From the NCBI RefSeq assembly GCF_900115755.1, contig NZ_FOXQ01000001.1, positions 930,001 to 994,000 of the forward strand: 64,000 nt of DNA. Direction: 5' to 3'. Under the pieces are notes generated by a model. That model made no database searches, had not been told where the DNA came from, and saw only the letters and a program-made list of their open reading frames with translations. The DNA is from Parafilimonas terrae (GTDB lineage Bacteria > Bacteroidota > Bacteroidia > Chitinophagales > Chitinophagaceae). Position 1 is the stretch's first letter, and every line of letters starts with the position of its first letter. This document shows, piece after piece, positions 29,623 to 38,548 of this stretch. The position numbers were made by a program, and so were the translations under genes.

Positions 29623-32607
29623 CTATTTAATAATCAACAGCCAACCCTTATTCTTCTGTACGGGTATTGCATCATTCACGCTAAACGTTTTTGCAGGTTG
29701 AAAATTTTTAATCTCCGGCGCTGTTATTGTTGCTTTAGAAGCATCAATACCAAGCTGCTTCCAGTCAATTTTTAATTGCACATTCACATCATTATTAGCC
29801 CAGCTTGCAATGGATATTAATGCTTTGCCATCTTTTTTATAAACCGTTGCCAGCACTTTATCATTCGTAGTTTTTACAGGACAGTTGCTGCTCCAGTAAC
29901 CTATCATTTTTGTGCCCTGCATGCCAAACTCATCCCATACTTTCCATATAGGCCTTGGGTCTGCATTGTCGCTCCACGGCATACGGTTGGTCATGCCATA
30001 AATCATGCCGCGCCAGGCATTGCCGCCATCCTGCAGCATTTCACCCATTAAGCCAAATGGAATGCCACTCACTTCGGTTAAAAAGAAATCAGGGCTGTTC
30101 TTTTCATAATCAAAATATTCGCCAAACCATAAACGGTTGAGATAAGGAAAATGCTCCATGTATAAATTGGCGCTGTTATTAAAGCCATCGTTTTTATTAT
30201 ATTGATTGGCGGAATGTAAATCAATAATGCCCGGATGGCCATCAGCCGTTAATACACGTTTAATGCGTTTCATGGTAATGCGGTCAAATGCAACATCATC
30301 CAAATAAATACCATCAATGCCCACATTCTGCGTAAGCCAGTTCATGCCTTCAACATAATAATTATGCCAGCGGTTCATGCCGCTGTTGATGATGGCTGCA
30401 TCGTTTAATTCAGGCACAAACCATGCGGCTATATAATCGCTGTCAAGATGTTCCTGCAGCCAGCTAAAACCTCCGCCTTTGCCTGGCGAATAAATCTCAT
30501 GGCCAAGGCTTCTCAATGCATATAATTCATAAGCGCGGTTTGACAGTTCACGCACTGTATTATAGATTTTTACTTTCAGCCCAATAGCATGAGCTGAATC
30601 TATATACGCTTTCATCTCTTTCCATGCAATGAAAGGATAATTGATATAAGGATTGATTGGTGTAGCATGATGAATGTTTACAACAGTTGCTCCGGTGGCC
30701 TTAATGCTGTCAACATTATTATACTTATGATAGAACCTCGTTGCCCATTGAAAATCTGTATTAATGATATGAAAAGGGGTTATGAGTAGATTGAAATTAT
30801 AATACAAAGTATCGCCTTGCTTCATAGTTCTTGCGCCACTGTAATTGTTTGCCAGCACAGCTTCGCCTTTTTGAAAAACATCTATGCCGCCTTTATCATC
30901 ATTGCCCCACGACGCTGGCAATAATAAAGGTTTTAATAAATAAAAATTGGTGTTGAGCGGTCGCACATATTTTTCATCGCGCAGTGAATATTGCAGGCCT
31001 GCATTTACATTGCCAATCCATGCACCATCCTGATTTTTATGCGCCACATCCCATTTCCAGCGTATGGTATCTGGCCTGGCTTCTCCTTTTTCGCCAAGCC
31101 CCATCATGTATTTAGCCGTTTGTTTGGTGAAGGGAATATGCAATTGAATATCCTTCAACGCAACATCTTTCATGGCAACAATTTTTACAGTGAAAGATGC
31201 AAAGCCGTCAAATTCAAGATGGCCGCAAACATTCATATTGATAGTATCGTTAGTGCTTGCTGCATTCCATTCAATTGTTCCGGGCATTTGTTTGGTTATG
31301 GTAAAACTCTTGCTTTTAAACTGCAGGTTTTTTCCATCATTATTTATAAAATGAAAATGAACGGGCTCGGTTAAAAGATTATTTGGCCTTGTTGAATACC
31401 CCGTCATTTCTTCTGTAAAAAATGTTTGAATTTGTTTGGGAAGGCCATTATCATTCAATATAATTTTTCTTCCAAGCAGGCTAATGGTTTTATCTTTTAT
31501 TTCGAGCGGGATATAAGGTTTAATAACAGTATTTTCCTGCGCCAGGGTTGAGTTTAACCATTGCAGGCGTGTTTGTTTCCACGGTTCGTTTATACCACTA
31601 TCTGCAAGTGTTTTATTTTCTATGAAAAGATTCACATCAACCGTTGCAGTTTCATTGGCTGCATCTTTTATAAATGCTTTGCCTTTATATAAACCTGCAG
31701 CAATGTTTGAAGGAACATTAACCAAACACCATATAGGCTGTATTTTTTTTGCAGGAATATTTACTATAAAATGAATTGGTTTAGCATCATAACTTATTCC
31801 ATCTGTATTTAAACAAGATATATGTTGTGCAGCAATCTTATTTCCGTTTGATGCGGTTAAGTCACTGAAATGAACTTTTACATCCTGTAAATCTTTTAAC
31901 GCAAACACACCTAATTGATAAGCAAAATTTTCACTCTTGGATGCAGTATCAGTAAAGCTTTGCTGAATGCCTTTTTCAATCCAGCGTTGCGGAAGATCAT
32001 CCTTCATTTTTATGGGATGCATCCTGTCTTCAGGAAAAACAATAAAAGATTTGTTTGATGAAGACTGAATAATAGCATTGGTTTCTTTTTGCGTGGCAAT
32101 TATTTCCATAGGATAAAAACTATTGAATGCATCAATAGATTCAAATGCCTTCACAGTTGCGGGCGGCACATTATAGTTGGCATCAACCGTAGTAAGCCAT
32201 GTTAATGACGCAGTGGTATCAGGTTTTAAATAAACGCCTTTGGGATAATTACTCCTGCCTTCGCTTTTATATGGCATGTAATAAATGTAATAATCGCCAG
32301 CACCTGAAGTTGGTTCAAAATATATTTCACCACTTTCACGTGTTATATTATTCAGCTTAACATTTAAAACCCTTTGATTGGTTTTTGCATCCACGACAAT
32401 TATTCTTTTTTGTTCAGGATGTTCATCCCGCCTTCGCCATTCAACAGCGGCTTCCGCCACATTGCCGATGCCATTAAACTGCACAAGCACGCGGTGGTTG
32501 CCAAGCGAATCTGCATTCCATGCATTAGCGCTGCTTTTGTAAGGTATTTGTTGTGCATAGATTGAACTGGCGAAAAACAAAACAGTGAATAATAAAAACG
32601 ACTTCAT
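29623..32607 (-). CDS. Secreted glycoside-hydrolase-like protein (DUF6067/GH123-like)
   Basis: 994 residues with a signal peptide ending SSIYAQ. The N-terminal 550 residues are beta-rich. Residues about 600-900 look like a TIM barrel: KATGATVVNIHHATPINPYINYPF, MKAYIDSAHAIGLKVKIYNTVREL, VGIDGIYLDDVAFDR (Asp pair near 769) and FFLTEVSGIPFGLMGEML (Glu near 843), with a beta-sandwich end. This pattern fits the uncharacterised glycosidase-like family DUF6067 (GH123 N-terminal-like); I recall it near sulfatases in Bacteroidota and Planctomycetes. No activity is assigned. It is transcribed divergently from the DUF3472-sulfatase genes. Confidence 0.7.
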   Translation of the reverse strand: MKSFLLFTVLFFASSIYAQQIPYKSSANAWNADSLGNHRVLVQFNGIGNVAEAAVEWRRRDEHPEQKRIIVVDAKTNQRVLNVKLNNITRESGEIYFEPTSGAGDYYIYYMPYKSEGRSNYPKGVYLKPDTTASLTWLTTVDANYNVPPATVKAFESIDAFNSFYPMEIIATQKETNAIIQSSSNKSFIVFPEDRMHPIKMKDDLPQRWIEKGIQQSFTDTASKSENFAYQLGVFALKDLQDVKVHFSDLTASNGNKIAAQHISCLNTDGISYDAKPIHFIVNIPAKKIQPIWCLVNVPSNIAAGLYKGKAFIKDAANETATVDVNLFIENKTLADSGINEPWKQTRLQWLNSTLAQENTVIKPYIPLEIKDKTISLLGRKIILNDNGLPKQIQTFFTEEMTGYSTRPNNLLTEPVHFHFINNDGKNLQFKSKSFTITKQMPGTIEWNAASTNDTINMNVCGHLEFDGFASFTVKIVAMKDVALKDIQLHIPFTKQTAKYMMGLGEKGEARPDTIRWKWDVAHKNQDGAWIGNVNAGLQYSLRDEKYVRPLNTNFYLLKPLLLPASWGNDDKGGIDVFQKGEAVLANNYSGARTMKQGDTLYYNFNLLITPFHIINTDFQWATRFYHKYNNVDSIKATGATVVNIHHATPINPYINYPFIAWKEMKAYIDSAHAIGLKVKIYNTVRELSNRAYELYALRSLGHEIYSPGKGGGFSWLQEHLDSDYIAAWFVPELNDAAIINSGMNRWHNYYVEGMNWLTQNVGIDGIYLDDVAFDRITMKRIKRVLTADGHPGIIDLHSANQYNKNDGFNNSANLYMEHFPYLNRLWFGEYFDYEKNSPDFFLTEVSGIPFGLMGEMLQDGGNAWRGMIYGMTNRMPWSDNADPRPIWKVWDEFGMQGTKMIGYWSSNCPVKTTNDKVLATVYKKDGKALISIASWANNDVNVQLKIDWKQLGIDASKATITAPEIKNFQPAKTFSVNDAIPVQKNKGWLLIIK

Positions 32608-32680
32608 TATTTATGCTTTAGAATAAACGATGAGGAGAACTTCGATAAAAGTACTTCAACCGCTTTTGGTTTTCACTTAA

Positions 32681-32747
32681 CAAACGGTTGCATAAAATAA
32701 ATTTTATAACCTGCTGCACAACCGCGTTAAACTCGCACAAACGTTTG
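32681..32747. promoter_or_regulatory. Possible LacI-type operators in the divergent promoter region
   Basis: The divergent gap holds CAAACGGTTG (32681-32690) and the perfect palindrome CAAACGTTTG (32738-32747), with AACCGCGTT between them. These resemble binding sites of LacI-family regulators. No regulator gene is seen in the window. Confidence 0.4.
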
Positions 32748-32796
32748 AGGCTATTTAAAGTCATTCCTAAAAATTATCTTACAAAAAATTTGCAGC

Positions 32797-34083
32797 ATGA
32801 ACTTATTTATTAAAATACCTGCAATACTATTTGCATTATTGTTTGCAAATAATGTTATGGCGCAAACTTATACAGATACGATTCCGCTTGGCGGCAATGC
32901 TTATACAAATGCACCAGCGGCAATTACTGATGATGGTTTAACAAGCTGGGCAAGCCCGTCAACCATTACCAGCATTTATTTCAGGATAAATGTGCCGCAA
33001 ACATTCGATGTATCATTGCGCATGCAAGCACCAAAAGGCAAAAGCGAAATAAGTGTTTCTGCAAACAATACAACTTTTAAAAAACAGTTTCAGCAGCCTG
33101 TATCTGGTGTTGTACATATTGGCAAATTCAATATTGCAAAGCCGGGTTATGTCAAGATAGATTTAAAAGGCATTAGCAAAACAGGTAATGTTTATGCCGA
33201 TGTTTCAGACCTTATTATTCAATATACAAAAAAAGATACAGGCATTGTATATGTGAAGCATGGCAGCTCATTTCATTTTGGAAGAAGAGGCCCTTCTGTG
33301 CACCTGCGGTATGATGTTCCTGAAAACTTAAAGAATAATATAAGCTGGTTTTATAACGAACTTACTATTCCTGAAGGCAATGATAAACCAGGTTCTTACT
33401 TTATGGCTGATGGTTTTGGCGAAGGTTATTTTGGCATGCAGGTAAACAGTGAAACAGAAAGAAGAATTTTATTTTCGGTATGGAGCCCGTTTGATACAGA
33501 TGATCCAAAATCTATTCCTGACAGCATGAAGATTGTTTTGCTAAAGAAAGGCGAAGCTGTTAACACGAATAATTTTGGCGGCGAAGGTTCCGGCGGGCAA
33601 AGCTTTATGCGCTTTAACTGGAAGGCCGGCAATACTTACGGCTTCCTGCTGCATGCCGAACCGGATAGTATTCATCGCACAACAGCATACACTGCTTACT
33701 TTAAAGATATAGCCGCAGCTAAATGGTATTTGATAGCAAGTTTTAAAAGGCCGCAAACAACAACTTACATTACACACCTGTATTCTTTCCTTGAAAATTT
33801 TATTCCTGAAACAGGCAATGAAACAAGAATGGGTTTTTATAAAAATCAATGGATAGCAAACAACAGCGGCGAATGGCATGAATTGATAAACGCTACATTT
33901 ACCATTGATGCCACTGCAAAAGGGGGTTACCGTAAAGATTATGCAGGCGGTGTTGACGGCGATAAATTCTTTTTGAAAAATGATGGGTTCTTTAATGAAT
34001 TTGTGCAGCCCTATCAGTCTTTTAAACGGCATGCTTCCAACAAAAAACCGGAAATTATTTTTGCGCAGTTGCCTCAACAATAA
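32797..34083 (+). CDS. Secreted DUF5077 + DUF3472 protein
   Basis: 428 residues with a signal peptide ending NVMAQ. Residues about 25-150 fit DUF5077 (IPLGGNAYTNAPAAITDDGLTSWASPSTITSIYFRINVP), a beta-sandwich, and about 160-425 fit DUF3472 (SFHFGRRGPSVHLRYDVPE, MADGFGEGYFGMQVNSETERRILFSVWSPFDTDDP, GFYKNQWIANNSGEWHEL). Both are of unknown function but frequent in polysaccharide-degradation loci. First gene of a plus-strand run; the next start is 12 bases after its stop, so it is likely co-transcribed with the sulfatase. Confidence 0.8.
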   Translation: MNLFIKIPAILFALLFANNVMAQTYTDTIPLGGNAYTNAPAAITDDGLTSWASPSTITSIYFRINVPQTFDVSLRMQAPKGKSEISVSANNTTFKKQFQQPVSGVVHIGKFNIAKPGYVKIDLKGISKTGNVYADVSDLIIQYTKKDTGIVYVKHGSSFHFGRRGPSVHLRYDVPENLKNNISWFYNELTIPEGNDKPGSYFMADGFGEGYFGMQVNSETERRILFSVWSPFDTDDPKSIPDSMKIVLLKKGEAVNTNNFGGEGSGGQSFMRFNWKAGNTYGFLLHAEPDSIHRTTAYTAYFKDIAAAKWYLIASFKRPQTTTYITHLYSFLENFIPETGNETRMGFYKNQWIANNSGEWHELINATFTIDATAKGGYRKDYAGGVDGDKFFLKNDGFFNEFVQPYQSFKRHASNKKPEIIFAQLPQQ

Positions 34084-34095
34084 ACGAAAAAATAT

Positions 34096-35607
34096 ATGAA
34101 TTGTAAACGCTTGTTATTACTCAGTTTTCTCACAATTATTTTCTTTACTAATTCTTCCGCACAGCAAAAACCAAATGTAATTATTATAAATGCCGATGAT
34201 CTTGGCTATGGCGATTTAAGTTGTTATGGTGCAACAAAAATACATACGCCCAATATTGATAAACTCGCTGCTTCAGGCATACGTTTCACCAACGCCCATT
34301 CATCCGCTGCCACCTGTACACCTTCAAGATATTCCCTGTTAACCGGCAAATATGCATGGCGTAAAAACGGAACAGGCATTTTGCCCGGCGATGCTGCGCT
34401 TATCATTCCAACTGATACATTAACGCTGCCTAAAGTTTTTAAACAGGCAGGTTATGCAACCGCCATTGTAGGCAAATGGCATTTGGGTTTAGGCAATACA
34501 GTAGAAAAAAACTGGAATGAACCTGTAGCACCAGGACCGCGTGAAGTGGGCTTTGATTACTCGTTTATTTTTCCGGCTACTGCCGACAGGGTGCCCACCG
34601 TTTTTCTCGAAAATCAAACAATTGTTGGTCTTGACAAAACAGACCCTATTAATGTTGATTATAAACAAAAAGTTGGCAACGATCCTACAGGTAAAGAAAA
34701 TCCCGAACTATTAAAACTGAAATCTTCACCTAACCACGGGCACGACCAAACCATCGTGAATGGCATTGGCCGCATCGGTTATATGACCGGCGGAAAAACG
34801 GCGCGATGGACGGATGAAGAACTATCATTTACCTTCTTATCAAAAGCAAAAACATTCATCAATAAAAACAAACAGCAACCTTTCTTTTTATACTATGCAT
34901 TAAACCAGCCGCATGTGCCGCGCATGCCTGCAACTATGTTTAAAGACACCAGTGGTTTGGGCTATCGCGGGGATGTAATAGTTGAGCTGGATTGGTGCGT
35001 TGGTGAAATAATGAAAGAGCTTACTTACCTTGGTTTGAACAAGAACACCATTATCATTTTCACCAGCGATAACGGCCCTGTGCTTGATGATGGTTACCAG
35101 GATGAAGCTGTAACAAGATCAAACGGCCATAAACCCGCAGGCCCTTTTCGCGGCGGTAAATACAGCATATTTGAAGGCGGCACAAGGATGCCATTTATTG
35201 TATCATGGCCTGGAAATATTAGGCCGGGCACTTCTGATGCGTTGGTTTGCCAGGTTGATTTTCTTGCATCTTTTGCAGGCTTGTTCAAAGAAGATATAAC
35301 TGCTTTTAAAAGCGACAGTAAAGATGTACTGAATGCCTTGTTGGGAAAAGATAAGAAAGGCAGAAATTATTTGATAGAACAGGCCGGCGCTTTGGCCGTA
35401 ATAAAAGATAACTGGAAATATATTGCACCAAACAATCTCAGGCCTTATGCAGAATTAACCGCTACAGAACTCGGCAATGCGCCTGTGCCGCAATTGTATG
35501 ACCTCTCAAACGACATAGGTGAAACAAATAATGCTGCCAATCAATATCCCGAAAAAGTAAAAGAGCTTGAAGGGCTTCTTCAACAGGAACGCAGTAAACA
35601 ATTTTAA
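34096..35607 (+). CDS. Secreted formylglycine-dependent sulfatase (family S1), first copy
   Basis: 503 residues with a signal peptide ending NSSAQ. The metal-binding ADDLGYGDLSCYG (33-45) precedes the CTPSR motif (Cys74-Arg78), whose Cys is converted to formylglycine, followed by YSLLTG. IVGKWHLG, FYALNQPHVP-like YYALNQPHVP and FTSDNGPVLDDG complete the active site. It should remove sulfate esters from a carbohydrate in the periplasm. No formylglycine-generating enzyme or anSME is in the window. It is only about 30 percent-like in feel to the second sulfatase; the two probably attack different sulfate positions (inference). Confidence 0.93.
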   Translation: MNCKRLLLLSFLTIIFFTNSSAQQKPNVIIINADDLGYGDLSCYGATKIHTPNIDKLAASGIRFTNAHSSAATCTPSRYSLLTGKYAWRKNGTGILPGDAALIIPTDTLTLPKVFKQAGYATAIVGKWHLGLGNTVEKNWNEPVAPGPREVGFDYSFIFPATADRVPTVFLENQTIVGLDKTDPINVDYKQKVGNDPTGKENPELLKLKSSPNHGHDQTIVNGIGRIGYMTGGKTARWTDEELSFTFLSKAKTFINKNKQQPFFLYYALNQPHVPRMPATMFKDTSGLGYRGDVIVELDWCVGEIMKELTYLGLNKNTIIIFTSDNGPVLDDGYQDEAVTRSNGHKPAGPFRGGKYSIFEGGTRMPFIVSWPGNIRPGTSDALVCQVDFLASFAGLFKEDITAFKSDSKDVLNALLGKDKKGRNYLIEQAGALAVIKDNWKYIAPNNLRPYAELTATELGNAPVPQLYDLSNDIGETNNAANQYPEKVKELEGLLQQERSKQF

Positions 35608-35633
35608 ATTGACTGATCTTATCAAATACGGTT

Positions 35634-36845
35634 ATGCGGTTTATTAAAATTATATGTATTGCTTTTTCAATGTCAGTTGCTGCAACAACATATTGCCAAA
35701 CAAATGAAGGGCAACAGGAAAGGGCTTATCTTATTAAAACAATGACTGCTATTGCCAACCCGGTTTTAAATGCATTAAGTAAAAATGAATTAAAGAAAAA
35801 AATGCCCGTTGAAGCGAAAGCTGATGACAGGCAGAACTATACTTATCTTGAAGCATTTGGCAGGCTTTTATCAGGCATGGCGCCATGGCTTGAATTAGGT
35901 GCAGATAGCACGGAAGAAGGAAGATTAAGAGCTAAATATATTCAGCTGGCAGAAATATGTTTGGATAATGCTACCAACCCCTCATCGCCGGATTATATGA
36001 ATTTTAATAAAGGAAGCCAGCCATTGGTAGATGCTGCCTTCCTGGCCGAAGCTCTGTTAAGGGCGCCGCAACAATTGTGGCAACCATTAAGTGATAAAAC
36101 AAAACAAAATATCATCCAGGCTTTACAATCATCAAGGGTAATTAAGCCTTATGAAAGCAACTGGCTTTTGTTTAGTGCAATGATTGAAGCTGCTTTGCTG
36201 AAGCTGGACGGGCATTGTGATACATCGCGCATTATTTATGCCGTTAACAAACATGAAGAATGGTATAAAGGCGATGGCACGTATGGCGACGGACCAAATT
36301 TTCACTGGGATTATTATAACAGCTTTGTTATTCAGCCCATGCTAATTGAAGTGTTGGATGTATTGCAATCCAAAGACACAGCATGGAATAATCTTTATAA
36401 CACTGCCATTAAACGGGCGCAGCGATATGCTGCGGTGCAGGAAAGATTGATATCTCCCGAAGCAACTTATCCACCCATTGGCAGGTCGCTGGCTTACCGT
36501 TTTGGCGCCTTTCATTTATTATCAAAAATGGCATTGATGGAAAAATTGCCTGCATATATAACGCCACAACAAGTGCGTGCCGCATTATACAATGTGGTGA
36601 AAAAACAAGTTTCCATGCCGGGCACTTTTGATAACAACGGCTGGCTGCAAATAGGCATAGCCGGTCATCAGCCGGGCATTGGCGAAGGGTATATTTCAAC
36701 AGGCAGTTTGTATTTATGTTCTGAAGCATTTTTAATATTAGGCTTGCCATCAAGCCATCATTTCTGGAATGGAGATGATGAAGACTGGACATCAAAAAAA
36801 ATATGGAAAGGTGTTGATGTGCAAACAGACCATGCAGAAGATTAG
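35634..36845 (+). CDS. Secreted DUF2264 protein, possible glycoside hydrolase
   Basis: 403 residues with a signal peptide ending TTYCQ. The DUF2264 pattern is clear: YTYLEAFGRLLSGMAPWLELG, FNKGSQPLVDAAFLAEALLRAPQQLW, VIKPYESNWLLFSAMIEAALL, EEWYKGDGTYGDGPNFHWDYYNSFVIQPML, QERLISPEATYPPIGRSLAYRFGAFHLLS. The helical repeats suggest an (alpha/alpha) barrel. I recall that related proteins were assigned to CAZy GH154 with beta-glucuronidase activity, which would fit a uronic-acid-containing sulfated glycan, but this is not proven here. It lies 26 bases after the first sulfatase. Confidence 0.8.
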   Translation: MRFIKIICIAFSMSVAATTYCQTNEGQQERAYLIKTMTAIANPVLNALSKNELKKKMPVEAKADDRQNYTYLEAFGRLLSGMAPWLELGADSTEEGRLRAKYIQLAEICLDNATNPSSPDYMNFNKGSQPLVDAAFLAEALLRAPQQLWQPLSDKTKQNIIQALQSSRVIKPYESNWLLFSAMIEAALLKLDGHCDTSRIIYAVNKHEEWYKGDGTYGDGPNFHWDYYNSFVIQPMLIEVLDVLQSKDTAWNNLYNTAIKRAQRYAAVQERLISPEATYPPIGRSLAYRFGAFHLLSKMALMEKLPAYITPQQVRAALYNVVKKQVSMPGTFDNNGWLQIGIAGHQPGIGEGYISTGSLYLCSEAFLILGLPSSHHFWNGDDEDWTSKKIWKGVDVQTDHAED

Positions 36846-36901
36846 TTATACGGGCATACTATATTTTAATAAATGAAATTTACTTAACTGCATAGAATTT
36901 A

Positions 36902-38440
36902 ATGATGATAAAACATATTCTCTTCTTTAGTGTTTTTACATTAGCCGGCATTTGTGCGGCAGCACAAAACAAGCCCAATATTGTTTACATACTCGCAGAT
37001 GATTTGGGTTATGGCGATATTGGATGTTATGGCCAGCAAAAGATTGAAACACCCAACATTGATGCTTTGGCAAAAGAAGGCAAACGCTTTACACAGCATT
37101 ATGCATTTCCCGTTTGTGCGCCATCGAGGTATTCGTTAATGACGGGTATTAATTCAGGCAAAGCTTATATACGCGGCAATGATGAATGGGAACAGCGCGG
37201 CGATGTATGGAATTTTAAAGCAATGGAAGCTAACCCGTTTCTTGAAGGGCAATTACCTATACCCGATTCCACATTTACAATTGCCGAACTTTTAAAGAAT
37301 GCCGGTTATGCAACAGCGCTTGTGGGCAAATGGGGGCTGGGCACGCCTTTCAGCAATGGAGCGCCAAACAAACAAGGCTTCGATTATTTCTACGGGTTTA
37401 TTTGCCAGCGCCAGGACCATACGTATTACAGCGGCCATTTATGGGAGAATGAAATGCGTGTGCCGCTGAACAATAAAATTGTTGATCCGCAAGTCCGTTT
37501 TCCAAAAGATAAGGATTCACTGGATGAAAAGAACTATGAAGGGTATCAGCAAAAAGATTATGCACCAGACTTTTTAATTAAAGCCGCATTGAATTTTATT
37601 GACAAACAAATAGACAAACCTTTCTTTCTTTATTATGCTTCACCGCTGCCGCATGTATCGCTGCAGGCGCCAAAGAAATGGGTGGATTATTATCATAAAA
37701 AATTTGGCGATGAAAAGCCTTACATGGGCGGAAGCTATTTTCCATGCCGTTATCCAAGGGCCACATACGCAGCCATGATAGCAACGCTGGATGAGCAGGT
37801 GGGGCAGATAGTTGCCGCATTAAAAAAGAAAGGTTTGTATAATAATACGATCATTATGTTTTGCAGCGATAACGGACCTTCATTCGGTGGCGTTGGCGTG
37901 GATGCACCTTACTTTAACAGCGGCGGTTTATTTAAAAGCGAATCGGGCTGGGGCAAAGGCTCTGTGCATGAAGGCGGCATTCGCGAACCATTTATTGTTT
38001 CATGGCCGGGAAAAATAAAGGCAGGCACAACATCCAATATGGTTTCTTCAACTATCGATGTGATGCCCACGTTTTGCGAACTGCTGCATATTCCTTCACC
38101 AAAAAATATTGATGGTATAAGCATATTGCCGGAGATATTAAACAAACAACAAACACAGCAGCATCCTTATTTATACTGGGAATATCCTGAATACGGTGGC
38201 CAGGTGGCAGTGCGCATAAACAACTGGAAAGGGGTGATACTAAACATCAGCAAAGGAAATATGCAATGGCAGTTGTTTGACCTGGATAAAGATATACAGG
38301 AGCAACATGATGTAGCAGCGCAGCATGCTGATATTATTAAACAGATGGATGCCATTGTAAAAAAAGAACATCATACGCCTGAAGTAAGCACTTTCTTAAT
38401 GCCTGCGCTGGAAGAGAAGTATAGCAATAAAGCAAACTGA
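36902..38440 (+). CDS. Secreted formylglycine-dependent sulfatase (family S1), second copy
   Basis: 512 residues with a signal peptide ending ICAAAQ. LADDLGYGDIGCYG (31-44) holds the metal-binding Asp pair; CAPSR (Cys72-Arg76) is the formylglycine motif; LVGKWGLGTPF, YYASPLPHVSLQAP and FCSDNGPSFGGVGVDAPYFNSGG follow. The LVGKWGLG variant (Gly instead of His after KW) and the AP in CAPSR distinguish it from the first sulfatase. It follows DUF2264 by 56 bases. Substrate unknown. Confidence 0.93.
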   Translation: MMIKHILFFSVFTLAGICAAAQNKPNIVYILADDLGYGDIGCYGQQKIETPNIDALAKEGKRFTQHYAFPVCAPSRYSLMTGINSGKAYIRGNDEWEQRGDVWNFKAMEANPFLEGQLPIPDSTFTIAELLKNAGYATALVGKWGLGTPFSNGAPNKQGFDYFYGFICQRQDHTYYSGHLWENEMRVPLNNKIVDPQVRFPKDKDSLDEKNYEGYQQKDYAPDFLIKAALNFIDKQIDKPFFLYYASPLPHVSLQAPKKWVDYYHKKFGDEKPYMGGSYFPCRYPRATYAAMIATLDEQVGQIVAALKKKGLYNNTIIMFCSDNGPSFGGVGVDAPYFNSGGLFKSESGWGKGSVHEGGIREPFIVSWPGKIKAGTTSNMVSSTIDVMPTFCELLHIPSPKNIDGISILPEILNKQQTQQHPYLYWEYPEYGGQVAVRINNWKGVILNISKGNMQWQLFDLDKDIQEQHDVAAQHADIIKQMDAIVKKEHHTPEVSTFLMPALEEKYSNKAN

Positions 38441-38548
38441 TTGTTTTCGCTGTTGCAGGTTTTATTTAAAAAAGTATAACAGCCATGCAATCCTGTTCAC
38501 CTGAATAGTAAGCTTCAACATTTTCGTTTTCCTGCTTACATTAGCCAC

